Source: Chamaecyparis obtusa (taxonomy: Eukaryota > Streptophyta > Pinopsida > Cupressales > Cupressaceae). From it: 64,000 bases of DNA. The stretch is from assembly GCA_027943335.1 (NCBI GenBank), contig BSBK01006021.1, forward strand, positions 1,934,501-1,998,500, written 5' to 3'. The translations under genes and the position numbers were made by a program. The notes under the pieces are model-generated. The model was given only the letters and a program-made list of their open reading frames with translations. It did no database searches and had not been told where the DNA came from. Numbering within the stretch: the stretch's first letter is position 1; each line of letters begins with the position of its first letter. Shown piece by piece: positions 1 through 12,262 of this stretch.

Positions 1-869
1 ACAGTTTAACAGCCACCCAGGAAATAGTTCCTGTAGCAAAAGGTGAAAGCCTTCCTCCTCCAGCATCACCATGACATATGTTCGCTAGCACTCATAATAA
101 AACTTTATTTAATGAGGTCTACTTCTTCCATCACTTTTCTCTTTTCTTCTCACCAACTCATCTCATTCCTATTTCTACCACCCACTCAAATTCCATGCCA
201 CCCACAATTTCTATTTTCAAATACTTTCAATAAAATGTCACATCAGCAATCTTATGTAGCTGTTGGAATTGATACTCTCATCAGCTCACATTCATGTACA
301 ATAACTAATCTCTAGGTACAACTTTCTAACTCCTTACTTTTAGCGCACAGGTTTAATTAATTATATCTAGTACTGCATTAAATGTATAATATATGCATTA
401 AGCCAGTTTCCCAAGCTCGTGCTAAATTTAACAAGTGAGGACACTTGTTAAACTTTCATAGGGGGCAAGGGAAGTGTACTAACTTCCAAGTGTCATTCCT
501 AAACTACCCTTCTCATACCCCTGTCACATCAATGTTGTACTTAGGCTGCGTTCCATTAATTCTTTTAATCCTTCACACATTTCTCGTACTTTCAAATTCT
601 AATTTCCTGAACTTGACATGACTTCAAAAGGATCATAATTAATTTTTGAGGTAACTCATACTTAAGGTATTGATTTCCTTTGAAATCAATGCCATTATTA
701 TAGTTTATGTCAAGTAAAACAAAGGTAATGAAAGTGAAAATATCAGTATTTTCAAGAATCACAATTGCATTTCAAAAAGATAGAATTTGCAGAGAAATTG
801 AAAGCTTAGCAGTGGGTTGGAGAGCTGAAAAATTAGAGATTGGGCATTATTAAGATGGGCCGACAATTA
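1..869. other. Unassigned AT-rich sequence left of the first decayed gene
   Basis: I see no supported gene here. The short open frame at 43-315 is low-complexity and has no homologue within the window. The stretch may hold the LTR or leader of whatever element carried the decayed gene at 870-3263, but I found no TG...CA ends, primer site or matching repeat elsewhere in the window. Confidence 0.4.
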
Positions 870-3263
870 TAGAGACATGAACCAGTCATCCATGGTATTT
901 TGCTAGCGGATGTTGAAGTAGTCCGCAGATTCAATGCATGTAGTTGGCTTGGCTATTTTCTTCAACTGACAAAGTTTAATGAGGAGGTTGCAGCATAATT
1001 CATGAGCACTTTTGAAGAAGGACAAGCAACTATGTGGGGTTTGATAGGCGTTTCTACTGAAGAGAGAATTGTAGAAGTAACAGGGTTACCAGTTGTTGGA
1101 GAACATTATCCAAACGAGCATGGTGCTAGGTCATCTCAGCTCAATTCTCTAGGTCAGGTGATTCTTAGCTTGAAATTACTAAGCAGGGGTGCATGAGATT
1201 GTCTCTTCCACAACCATTTCAAGAACTAGCTACGCACATCATCAGGTATTTAACTTGTGAAGGAAGATTTTCAAACCTACATGCTCATCATTTCAAATTG
1301 CTTAGCTGTATTAGACATAATCTTGAAGTCAATATTCCCAATTTTCTTTATAATATGTTAAGTATCAGTGTCAAGGAAATGGAAAAGAGAAATGCAAATT
1401 TCATTAGTCACCATGCCCTAATCAAGCTTTTGGTTGAAAAATCTCTTAGGGATGTTTCTCCCATGTCATGGGCAGAATTTTTCCAATCTAAAACTTTGCA
1501 ACCCCAAGTAGATCATGTAGCCCAACCTCTAGAAGATGTAGTAGAATCTTCCGGCCCTACTAGAGAAGCAGCTATGAAAGAAAAAAGAATTAGATTTTCC
1601 CCCAGAAAACCAACCTCTTGAATCTATTCTAGAGAGTAATATACCCACTTCTTCCTCAAGAAAAGGAAAGCAAAAAGTTAGAAAAGAAATCCCTAACTTA
1701 GAAGGTGAAATTTCAAACCCTGCAATTCAATTAAATAAAAGAAAATGGTTGAGTCCTGCAGTAATTGTTCCTGCAACATCTACTCCTGCAACACATAAGC
1801 CAAAAAGGTCTCGCCAACCTAAAACTACAATAGTTGAAGAGGCAACTATGCATAGAAGTTCTCGCATGCGAGGACAAGTGTCTCCACCTTCCCTTCAAAA
1901 TGCAACTGTTCCAGCACAAAAACCTACTACAAAGCCCTCTGTTTAATATATTCCTGATGACTCCCCTATACAGGTAAAACCCCATCATATGGAAGAGCCT
2001 CCTAATGAGCAAGAACCTAGCAGTAGCATGCCACAAAATGATCAAGGAATGCCTGAGCTAAGCCCTAATGTAATGCAAGAGAGCAGCCATGTGAATGTTC
2101 AATCTACTCCTCCTCAACATCCTATACATTCCAATGTATCCATTATACCCTATCAATCAATGTGGTTCACTGACTACTTTCAGCAGGCTACTAAAGAGAA
2201 GAAAAAGAAAGTTCAGATGCAAGAGTTCCCTTCATCAACAATTCAGTCTGTCCTCTTTCATCTATACAACCATTTTATCTTTCAGAAGACATGGTGGAAG
2301 TAGGAAAGAAATTAAATGTAAAGGGAGATGTTTGATAAGAATGAGGAAATTGAAGCTCTCGAGGAGAAGCTAAAGAAACAAAAACAACAAATGGACAAGG
2401 CTCTAAAATTAGTTGACTAGGTCATAGCTTGTAGACCACCACCTAGGTTATATGCTATTTTCTTAAAGGAGCAATTTATGTTGTTCCATCTTATGATGAA
2501 AATCAAGGATATTGATTGTGAATTCAAGTCGGTCCAAGAATTCTATGGTTTGAATTAGACTCTTCCATCATGGCAACACAATCTATTATGTGAGTTCTAT
2601 TTGCACAATTTTATTATCCCACATGAAACAAAGTAGAATCCTTTTCTCTATATAGGGGACATTCACTTAAGAGCCTTGATGTCATGGATGCATAATGAGA
2701 CAAACTATGATAGAAAGTTAAACACTTACAGGGATCTGGAGAAATCTTAGCCTTTTCCATTAAGGGTTGAGTCACATAAGCTTGATGTTCTTTTGAGGGA
2801 TTGGCTCAATTTGACTTATGGGAGACCAAAGCCTAAAATCAGGGAGAAATAATTTGCATTAAGGGATAAAGTTTACAGAGATTATCAAACATTGCCCAAT
2901 TTTACAGCCCAAAGAGCTCTTTTAGGGGTCAAAAGCAGGTGGAACAGATTGCCTGAAGCTTTCAGGAAAGCAGAACCACATAGCCCAATTAATTATGAAG
3001 CAACTGTCCATAGAATGACTAATTACATGTAGTTTGGGAGACATCCTAGAAGGGAATTATGGGTGCCCTTACCCTTCCAACCACCTACACTCTTTTGGCC
3101 TTTATATGACATCAATGCTACTAGATTGGATCAGTTGGTTGAGGAGCATCAAGAAAATTACTTGGAATGCACAAGGTGGTTTTACTACACTTTCAAAAGT
3201 GGAAAGAAGGGAAAGATGACTGTTCATGATTTCAGGACCATAGCCAGGAAGTACAATGCGTGA
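870..3263 (+). pseudogene. Decayed gag-like protein of unknown family (VTGLP domain, basic linker, coiled coil, conserved C-terminal domain)
   Basis: A protein of about 800 residues can be followed on the plus strand. It stays mostly in one frame (from about 870 to 1196 and from about 1740 to 3263), with a frame change covering 1193-1640. Several in-frame stops interrupt it, for example TAA just before 1002 and TAG or TAA codons between 1946 and 3040. In order I see an N-terminal domain containing the words WLGYFLQLTKFNEEV and IVEVTGLP, a Ser/Pro/Lys-rich linker (about 1550-2200), a short charged coiled coil starting near 2328, and a C-terminal domain rich in Trp, Arg and aromatic residues (about 2420-3263). 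The VTGLP word in a similar setting recurs in ORF2 of elements E and B. Large plant genomes carry many such retrotransposon-associated gag-like or 'putative plant transposon' proteins, and I infer a distant member of that group. There is no reverse transcriptase or integrase beside it. The function is unknown and the copy is dead. Confidence 0.55.
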
Positions 3264-4400
3264 GGACAAGCATTCTGTTAGTAGGGGGCACATGATGAGT
3301 CCAATTATTGCCTCAATTTTGTTATAATCTTCATATTTTTTTGATGCTGTGACAAACATTTCCAAAACATTTATGACTTATACTTATGTGAACCTATGCC
3401 AAGTACAACTAAAGCTACAAAATCTATGCATAGCTTGAGTGATATGTTTTGCTGACTATTATAAATATAATGTAGTACTTCATATAATTATTTCAAGCTA
3501 TGTTCTAACATTTAAGTAGGAGTTGAAAATGTTGACTTGCATATGTGTACTGAATGTTACTAACCTTTCAAGTAAACACGGAGCGGTATGAAGAGTGGCA
3601 CATCTGCATTAAAGAAGGAGCGTTAGAAGGAAAACCATGGCGGGAGAATCCGGCACGGTTCCGATGGATATGTCGCGCATTGAAGGAGCTGTTGTTGTAG
3701 AGAATATAGGGAATTAGTCCTGCTATATTTCCTTAGAACTATTACTCTATTGTTAGCAGTAATTGTATTATGTTGCGGTTGTTTTATCTCCTCCATATTT
3801 GGTGAGGTTTAATGAGACTTTTATGTTATGTTTTCAATAAGCGTCAATCCTTCATATAAAGGGATTTTGACTGATTTAGTAGGTAATGAGAAAAGATAGA
3901 ATTATGTATTCATTATAGTGGAAGTTTCTCTATTTTGTTCTTCATGGGTTATTCAGTTGTTATGTAACTAGTCAAGAAGAATTTAATGAAAGAGTGATTT
4001 TGGATTATTTCTTGTGTTGATTAGTTAGCATAATCCAACCAAGGGGGCCCACTTGGAAGGTCAATTAGATTAAGTTAGAATAGATTTTCTTCCTGTACTT
4101 TTCATGTTTTCAAATAGAGTTACTGTTTTACTCCTGCAACATTGCCACTGTGGTTGTTCCTACAGCATTTGTAGAGATGGGTATAGTGAATGGTTTGAGT
4201 TGTTAGATAGGCTTAGATTCATTTCATAAGTTTTATGTAGTAATTCCATTCAATAGTCAAGTGTGTTTACTTTTTTGCAGCAATAGCATAGATTCCTTTC
4301 ATGCATTTTATCTTCCTGCAGCATAGGTGTTATGACTCCTAAAGAAACTTAGTGCACAAACTATGTTGTCCCATTTCAAGTCCACGTCCCTGGGTTGACA
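3264..4400. other. Unassigned sequence between two decayed elements
   Basis: No coding sequence is supported. Around 3585-3690 there is a short patch richer in CpG than its surroundings. It could be the 3' untranslated part or an LTR remnant of the element whose gene ends at 3263. I could not match it to any other part of the window. Confidence 0.35.
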
Positions 4401-4433
4401 ATCTAAATACAAAACATGATGGGGATAGGTAAT

Positions 4434-7400
4434 TCATAGCATAGATATATTACCCTTAAGAGAGACAATGACATGATTATCTCTACCTATTGTGAGACTG
4501 TTCACCTCCTTCACTCCTCTTGACAAAATTTCAAGGTTCAAAATAATTAGGTTCTTCAGTTCTCTAATCTTTCCCTTTACTATGTCTTTCTTAGTGACAA
4601 TTGATATGATTTTATCATTAATTTTTGTCACTTATGCTAAATGAACCAACGTTGACTCCTTCAAGAGATCAAATCCTTATGATATTTATGATAGTTTAGC
4701 CTTACTTTCCTTAAGGATCTTGTCAATATCTACTACATTCTTAGGATTATTAGCACAAGATTTATAAACTTTATTTCCTTCTGACAATGCATCCTTCAAT
4801 TAGTAAATAGAAACTCTGAATGAAGTCTTATCGTTGAAAATCATGATATTCAATTGATTGAACCTACTAGTATTGAATTCATTTTGAACTTTGATTATTG
4901 AATATTTATATATGGGTTCAAAATGAGTTTCGACCACATATAATAATCCTTCAAGCTTACTCAATGTAGAATTATTTTGATCAAATTTAGGATTTGGCAT
5001 GATCTTACCCAAAACACATGTTTTCCTAGATAGAAGTTTGTTCCCCTTCTCATTAGTCCTCAAAATTCTCTTTCTTTCTTTGGCATGAGATACTGTAGAA
5101 AGTATCATCAACTGATCTTCACTGAGACTGTCCAATTCAATTGGACCTTGTATAATATGCATTTCAGTGATGTCCTTTCCTAAGAATCTAGTCATTTCCT
5201 ATATAGTGTCTCTTGCCTCCTCAACTTACTCATATTTCATTTCCTCAATCTTCTGAAGTGTCTTCTGTTTCATAGGGTCTAGTTCTTCTCTCACTTCCTC
5301 TTCCTTCAAATTTTCATCATGAATTATCTCTTCCTCTTCTTCTCATTTTTCTAATTCCTCATGTGTTAATTTTGAATTTTCATCTGCACTATCTTTTGCT
5401 GCTTCATCCATTACCTCCATATATTCATCTTTTGTCATAATTACCTTGTAATTGTGTACTCCAGCTATATCATCCTCATCATTATTTTTTTAGAGAGTGT
5501 TATAGGTACACCAGAGATAAAGAAATTTGGTTCCACATCCATTTTCTAAAATCCTGTATGCATCGTAGATTCTTGTGTTTTCTTATACTCTTGTAGTGGT
5601 CCTTCATACAAATTCTCCAACAATATTTTACTTATCACCTCTTCAGTCTTCTCTATAACTTCATCAATATTACCACTCATAATTATGTTTATCCTTGTTA
5701 TGGTTAGCAATTCCTTCTTAGATTCTTCAAGGATTATTTTCAAGTCATCTATTTCTATAACCATGCATTGTCTGTTTATGACTCCCTCTCTAATTATTTT
5801 TTACTCTTCCAATGTAATCAATCTGCTTTACTCAATCTTGGTAAATAGATCATTAGGAATTTCCCCTTTGATCTCAACAAGTGATCTATTGAATTTTTTT
5901 AGATGTGTTATTACTCCTTCCTCTAATTTCCTCTTCTCTTCTTCATCATATCTATGATAATATCTATTTAATTAAAATAAAATTCCATGCATAGTCAATT
6001 TCTTCAACACATCATCCATAGTAAATTGTGGCTTACCAGTAACAACTTGTTCATGTATCTTACTAATTACCACTTTTGTTTCTTTGGCTCCTTTGGTCAT
6101 CAACTTCTTCTTTGAATCATCTGATCAATGAAATCATCTATATCATCATCAGTTGTTCTCTTATGAGGCCTTTGTCTCTTTTTCTTTCCTGCTTTCCTTA
6201 GTTATTCAAAAACCACCTTTGATTTGACAGATTTAGGTGTAGTTTCCTTCGGTGTAGGTTTCCTAACCTTTGGTTTAATTATTATCACCTTCTCTGATGG
6301 ATTGAATGATGTCTTCATTGAACTTCGAGTAGATTTACCACCAGATGATTTTTTGAAAGGTATGTAGGGTGGAGGTCCATCATCATCCACATTGATAGGA
6401 TTTTGTCCTTCATATTTCTTCTTTTCCTCCTCTTCATGATTTCTTTTGGCTTTAGCCATTTTATCTTTAGTGAAACCCATCCTTTCTCCCATATATTCAA
6501 CTTATTTTCTCTCTTTTCTCTTCATGAAAGGTCTATTTATCTCTAAATGTACTTTAAACTCTTCTCCTTGTAGGCAATGAATCTTTCTTCATTAGGATCA
6601 ATAATTTTATCCAATATATCTTTCACATAAGATTCAAGTATAATAGGATCTACTTCATAACCTATAGATGTGATCTAGTGAGTTCTTGGGTCAACTACCT
6701 CTACAAGATAATCATCATTTTCAACCATGAAATAAATAGTATCTTCATATCTCTCCACAATATCCCTCAAGATTTTATATTTTTAATGAATCTCCTTATG
6801 AAAGGTCTTGAAATATCCCCATGATTATTTTGTCACCAATTGTTGATTCTACATAAGTTAGTACTTATTGATTTGTATTGTCACTAGTATGCCTTTCTTC
6901 CATGTAATTCCAATGATCCCTAGAAAGTAATTCATGAAATAGGAGAATACATGTATGATCAATGATCCATACTTAAATATTTGTTTCCTCTCCTTTATCT
7001 TTCCCAAATTCTCCATAAGCTACAGTTTCAATATCTCACAAACATCATAGTGAGCCTTATCCATAACCATTCAGTATGTAGTGTGAAGTATGGTGTTAGA
7101 GATGGATTTCTCTCTGCTAGAGTGATAGACTTTGTATCCTAGAACTATTGAAGGAAACTTCACAACAGGATGCTTGATATTATTAACTGTCATGGCCCTC
7201 TGTCTTATTTTGAATCAGTCAAACTTGTTACTAAATCCTTTATAGTTCTTAAGGTAGAAACTTCTCCATTTGCATTGTAACTGGTCATTGCTTCTAGTAC
7301 TTCCTTGGTGATTTTGTAATATTTGTCTAGCCAAATGTATTGATCATGTATTCTACTAAGAATGAATCTAATTCATTCTGATTCATCAAAGGTGTACAAA

Positions 7401-7675
7401 TTCATAACTTGAGCTAACTTCATAGTCTCTAAAACTTTTAATTCATCTTTCAATAGACCATTTTCACACAGGTTTTCATACATCTTAAGTATTGAATACT
7501 TTTCTATCTCCACAATATTGTAATTAATGGATGCCTTAATATCTTCTACATGTAGTACTTTGTAAGGCATATGAGAAAAATTTCTAGCAGGGTCATCTTC
7601 CATAGATTTATGAGGGTGTTTCTTGAATTCAGGTCATGGTTTATCCTTGATATCAATTACCATAGATGTATCCAT
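4434..7675 (-). pseudogene. Element D ORF2, decayed homologue of the E 1,045-residue protein
   Basis: The likely start is the ATG at 7675-7673. Pieces in at least three frames follow: 7603-7373, 6492-6202, 5764-5546, 5195-4800 and 4631-4434. Near 7340-7280 the words ILSRIHD and then IWLD match ILSRVHDGKIWLE in E and ILSRIHNGKFWLD in B. The middle is rich in Lys and Glu. At about 5150 the words LDSLSEDQLM match the E segment around LSTDQMQN. The last piece, rich in Lys and Ile, fits the C-terminal coiled-coil region of E. The function is unknown, as for E. This copy is certainly inactive. Confidence 0.65.
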
Positions 7676-8109
7676 AGTTACCAATCAAATTTATCAAGTC
7701 GTGCAGTGATAAATACCTTTTTACAATGACATCAAGGGTTTACAAGTTTTATCACTAAAAATGTTTTCAATATCTACTCAAATCTCTCCAAAACTCTTTG
7801 CAAGCTCATTCTCAAGATAGCATGATGCCAAATGATGTCACAAAATTCCATTGTAATCCTTCACATGCCTAAAAAATCAATCATAATAAATGTATTTATC
7901 CCAAACTTAAAAAGATGCATATAACTAGTGATCAAAATTCTATGTATGATCCTCAAAAACTGATTATAATCTATCAAGAGTGTGCCTGTTAAGATCCAAA
8001 TTCAATTATGCATTTAACTCCATTGGCCACTTCCGCCGATCCTTTAGATTCAGGGGTATGGTAAATATTTTTAATAAAATATCCCACTTAGGTCCTTGAC
8101 CTAATCAAT

Positions 8110-9325
8110 TTGTCAATGAGATATTCACACCAAAATCTAGTGTGATATGTCCAGTAGCATCAAATTTTTCATTTTTCATCCATATCTTCCTCATATATTT
8201 TTTAACTTTTTCTACATCAACAATTTTCTTTCCCTTATCATCCTACACCTTGTTTCTTTCTACCGAACCTCTTGCATTCACATTAGCTTTGTTGTATCTA
8301 CAATTCTTACAAATGTGACTAAATTATTGCAATTAAAACACATCACATTTGGATTCTCATACCTTGGATTTGCTTGATTTATTCTTAATTTGCACTATTT
8401 TTCTAAGTGTCCAAAATTGTTACATTTGTAACTGGTTACATTCCTTGGTTCACCTTTTCTCTGCATTCAATTTTTTTGTGTCCATAGTTGTAGCAATGTA
8501 ATAATAACCAGAAAAAGATGTGGCATTATGTATACTTCTACACTCCTTCAATCTATGACCAAAATTTTTGCATGTAAATCATCTTCCATTAAAATTTGGT
8601 TGCCTCATAGATGTCTTCTTAGGTTCTTCAATCTAATCCTTTGATGAATTGATTTGTTCACCCAATCCAAAAATTTCTCCCTTCTTAAAGCCAAGTCCTT
8701 GTGTATCTCCTTTTGATCTTTGACTCTCAAGATGTGCATCAATCTTCATTGAACTATATTTGAAATTTTCTATGAATTCATTAGCTATATCAAGCTCACT
8801 CCTAAGAATTTCATAAACCCTTTCAAGATCTTTCTCATTATGTCTAGCTTCATCAAGATCAAGTTGTATCTATCTAATTGGATAATTCAATTTGTGGCAT
8901 TCATCTAACTTTTCTTTTAATAATTTTCAAGATGTTCTTAATTCTTTTTATTTTCCTCAATTTCCTTACTCAACTTCATGATCATAGCTTCCATCTCATA
9001 TTTCAGGTTATCTTTTTCTTTCACAAGATTCTCACATTGATCATATTTATCCTTTATGGTTGATGAATAATCAGATCTTCATTTTAGCTTCAAATTATCA
9101 ACAAGATCTTTCCTCTTTTCTCTAAATTTATTCAGCTGCTCCTTCATATTCTCTATAAAGATTTTAGTATCTTTGAGTTTCTCTTTCAGTTCAATGTTTT
9201 CAACATTTAACTTGTCAACATCTTCAAGTGCAACCAAGAGTTGTCTCTAAATAGTATTGAAACTATTGAATCACTTGTCAGGAGCTTCCTTGAGTTGTTA
9301 GACTTTCTTTGAGGCACAAGGCTCT
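8110..9325 (-). pseudogene. Element D ORF1, decayed coiled-coil and zinc-knuckle protein
   Basis: On the minus strand, frames broken by stops and shifts give a Lys/Glu/Leu-rich coiled coil (about 9250-8730). A GLGF-type word follows near 8690, and then CCHC-like segments between about 8580 and 8290, several of which have lost a cysteine or histidine. The same order (coiled coil, GLG word, knuckles) is seen in ORF1 of B and E. Nucleocapsid proteins of copia elements use such knuckles to bind RNA, so a nucleic-acid-binding role is inferred. The gene is broken too often to give an exact reading frame. Confidence 0.55.
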
Positions 9326-9332
9326 AATAGAA
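9321..9332 (-). other. Element D degenerate primer-binding site
   Basis: The minus strand reads TTCTATTAGAGC, a decayed form of TGGTATCAGAGC, the initiator-methionine tRNA primer site common in plant LTR elements. It lies a few bases inside the inferred LTR edge at 9339. Confidence 0.5.
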
Positions 9333-9338
9333 ATTTTT

Positions 9339-10400
9339 TGTAGTGAGGAACATTGAGAGAGGGGGGTGAATTAATGTTCTAAAACCTTTAGTTCTACCAA
9401 TCTGACTCTTTAACCATAAACTGAAAGAAATGAAAAGTAAACATGAAACACAAAGAAAACATTAACAAACTCATAACATCATAATTTTTGCATGGAAACT
9501 TGGTTAAGGGAAAATCCATGGTGGGGATGGAGCCCATAATTATCTCTACATAAACAAAGATGTTAACCTGGTTGAGGAAAATAGTACAAAATGGAATGTA
9601 CTTTCATTCAGGTCCACTACCTAGAGATAATTTCTCATATTAAAACATACATATAGAGGCTCACTACCATAAAAAATATTTGGACTATAATCCAAAATAG
9701 TGAACTAAGAAACAACATCAACTATGCCTATACCGTTCCATTTAAGCATAGTACACATATATCAACCTAGCCTCAAAATTTAGGTTCTTTGCATACATAG
9801 AATATTAGTATATCATCTCTAACTTTCACACAATATCCCTTTCCAATCACATCATAGAATCTCCAGAAAAACTCGAGCCTATATAATCAATAGCAAAGTA
9901 TAATAATTTAACTTGTCAACTCCAAGAACAAAACATGTAACGTCTAGAACCTTGACCAAAATAACAATCATATCTTTATGATAAGCTCGAAAAGAGCATA
10001 GATATCATCTATCATGTTTTATCTACCAATAATTATGTACAAAGTGATTAGATCATTGATATATTAGGATCACCAATTGATCCAAAAAGTAACTGACATT
10101 GTCCTTCACACTTAACTGTAAACTCGATACTCAAATTTTCACAACTCCAGAAAATAATAACATAAGAAAGTGTGATCATAGGATGTCATAGAATATACCT
10201 TATAGAATCTTCCTCTAACTTTAAAACTCAAAATTTAACCAAACCCATCCATATTGATCCTATATATTGTCTCCTATTCTACCATACTTAACCAAATTTT
10301 CATTTTCACCTTTGGTAATCACAAAATCTATCAAGTGACCATAAGAGATGTATGTAGTTTCTATCAATGATAACAAGAAATATATCCAATGTAGTGTCTC
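9339..10400 (-). repeat. Element D 5' LTR (right end uncertain)
   Basis: The left edge resembles the other LTRs of the window: a TGT start, then GAGAGAGGGGGGTGAAT about 20 bases in, then the GGTGGGGATGG...CCCA motif at 9520-9536. I could not find a TG-type end on the right (a CAACA on the plus strand), so 10400 is only where the similarity in style fades. No 3' partner LTR is present. Confidence 0.5.
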
Positions 10401-10719
10401 TTGCCATCAAATTTAGGGTCTGAAACCCCAATGCCCCCACCTCACTCTGTATTTTCCTTTAAACCAAACACTCAAGAGATCAAGTTTTTGGGGTTTCAAA
10501 GCCCCGAAACCTTGAAAGGGCATGGGGCCCAGAAGCCTTGAAACACCAAAAATGCTTCAATTACTAATTTTTTCTAATTGTCTTAGTGTTTTTTAGGTTT
10601 TTGTTTCTACTTTTTCTCAGTGTTTATTTAGATCAGTTTCCTTATGCAATAGTTAGTTTATTTTCATAGTTATATTTCTTATTTCCAATCAAATATGTTG
10701 ATGAACATCTCTTTGAATG
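10401..10719. other. Unassigned sequence with GGGGTTTC/GAAACCCC inverted words
   Basis: No gene is seen. Between about 10418 and 10550 the words GAAACCCC, GGGGTTTC and CCCCGAAACC occur close together in opposite orientations, which would allow a hairpin. I cannot tie this to a known element end. Confidence 0.35.
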
Positions 10720-12240
10720 CAGGATCAAGAGGTATGACTTAACCTCTCCCAATGAAGTAAAAATTCAAAGGATATGGCTTGGTCTCTAAATTAAGTAATG
10801 TTGTAGGAAACCCAATGTACATTCTATCTCTACAATTGATAATGACTATTTTGATCACTATGAATCAAATCAAAGGAGGTTAAAGAACAAGGCAGATGAT
10901 GTGGTGTTAGACATCAGGCCAGATGTGATAGAGGATGTACTCCACATCCCAAGGGAAGATTATTAGCTCACCATCTCCAAGGGGAGAGGTGAAAATTACT
11001 TTAGAACAACTCCTGATATGTTGTGTAGGACTAAATAGAACTACCCTTCAATGTTCTACAAAAGAGGCTAAACTAGAGAAGATGGACTTATAAAATGCTT
11101 ACTTAATGGAAGAAATGAAGAAATGTATCACCTTATTGAGTAGAGTGATTTTCTTCTCATAGGATAGACAATTAGAAACATGGATGGTGTTATTCATCGA
11201 CATAATAAGGGCCAAAAAATTAAAGATAGATTGGGGCAAAATTATCAGTGATAACCTTGATGAACAATTACAAAAGGTTAAGAGAGACCCTCATTTTTAT
11301 ATGACATCCTATGTTGTTTACCTCATAGAAACTCGTGTAGACTATCTAGGCCTATACAAAATAGGATCCCTCTAGAACCCAAATGCCAACCCTTACATTT
11401 TGTACCCTCAACTAGTTATAAAGGACAAGATAAAGGAGGGAAGCCCAGAGTATAATATTTTCAATGATACTTTGACCTTCACAATCATCTATTCCATTGA
11501 GGGAGATTATGCTAAGCCAATGTCAAGGGAGGCTTCCACCATAATAAAAAAATGTTGGTAGTTACTTCATTCAATTATGGACCTTCACATTCCTTAGAGT
11601 AGGAAGATGCACTCTCAACACCAAGAAGCTCCAAAGGTATCCATTAGACAAGATTATCCTGATAGAGTTATGTAGACAATTATCTAATGCTCATAGGCTT
11701 ATCATGAGAAATAATAATCCATGCTTCACATTTCCCATCTTTATTGGAGCTCATTCAATCAAGGATATTAAGGTTGCAAAGTCAGTATGCTTGGAGTGGG
11801 ACAAATGCCCTATTAGTGAATTAAAGATATAGAGGGTTAAGTTTTACCCTATTCGCACATTCAAATAAGTCATGGATTCTCATTTCAAGTATGAGCCCCA
11901 CCTTGAAGACCATTGGGAAAAATGTGTCGATTATTATGAGGTCTAGATAAGAGACTACAAATTGCCTCTACACCTCTCACAACAAGTTCTTACCATGCAC
12001 ATTTCACCAAGATCATGGAAAAAATATTGTGAGGGTATGTTTCCTCTTTTATACAATGCTAACAAGATGTACACTAAATCAATTCTGAACATAGAGGTTT
12101 CTGCCCCATAAATTCAAGATATCTACCATAGGGAAAGGCATGTAGTTCAATGGACTCAAAATTGGATACATCATCCATTCAAAATGGATCTAACTAGTTC
12201 CCATGAAGAAGAAGGTTGATCCACCAATCTAGATTGAAAA
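10720..12240 (+). pseudogene. Decayed protein gene of unknown family
   Basis: From about 10725 the plus strand can be read with scattered stops: a run containing RYDLTSP and IWLGL, then a segment with DVVLDIRPDVIEDVLHIP (about 10895-10965). After a frame change near 11180 comes an uninterrupted piece at 11184-11375. Further pieces continue to about 12230, including a segment with HRLIMRNNNPCFTFPIF near 11700. The protein would have been around 480 residues. The element IEDVLHIP resembles in position and style the IVEVTGLP word of other gag-like proteins here, which makes a retrotransposon origin likely, but I do not recognise the family. Element F (target-side sequence TATAT) inserted just after its end. 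Confidence 0.45.
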
Positions 12241-12262
12241 AGGGAAAGGAGTAAAGGTATAT

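Larger units (their letters stand above)
4401..10400 (-). mobile_element. Element D: old, 3'-truncated two-gene LTR retrotransposon without pol
   Basis: Read on the minus strand, the order is 5' LTR (9339 upward), degenerate primer site (9321-9332), decayed ORF1 (about 9325-8110) and decayed ORF2 (7675-4434). This is the gene order of elements B and E. About 4.9 kb lies between the LTR edge and the last recognisable ORF2 codons, close to the internal length of B (about 5.2 kb without its inserted solo LTR) and E (5.08 kb). No protease, integrase, reverse transcriptase or RNase H words are visible. ORF2 stops matching E at a point corresponding to roughly residue 960, so the 3' LTR and the gene end are missing. 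Both outer boundaries are estimates. Many frameshifts and stops show that it is the oldest of the three copies. Confidence 0.65.

Noticed and set aside
43..315. 90-residue open frame near the window start
   Set aside because: Low-complexity Phe/Ser/His-rich reading, no homologue in the window and no coding context.
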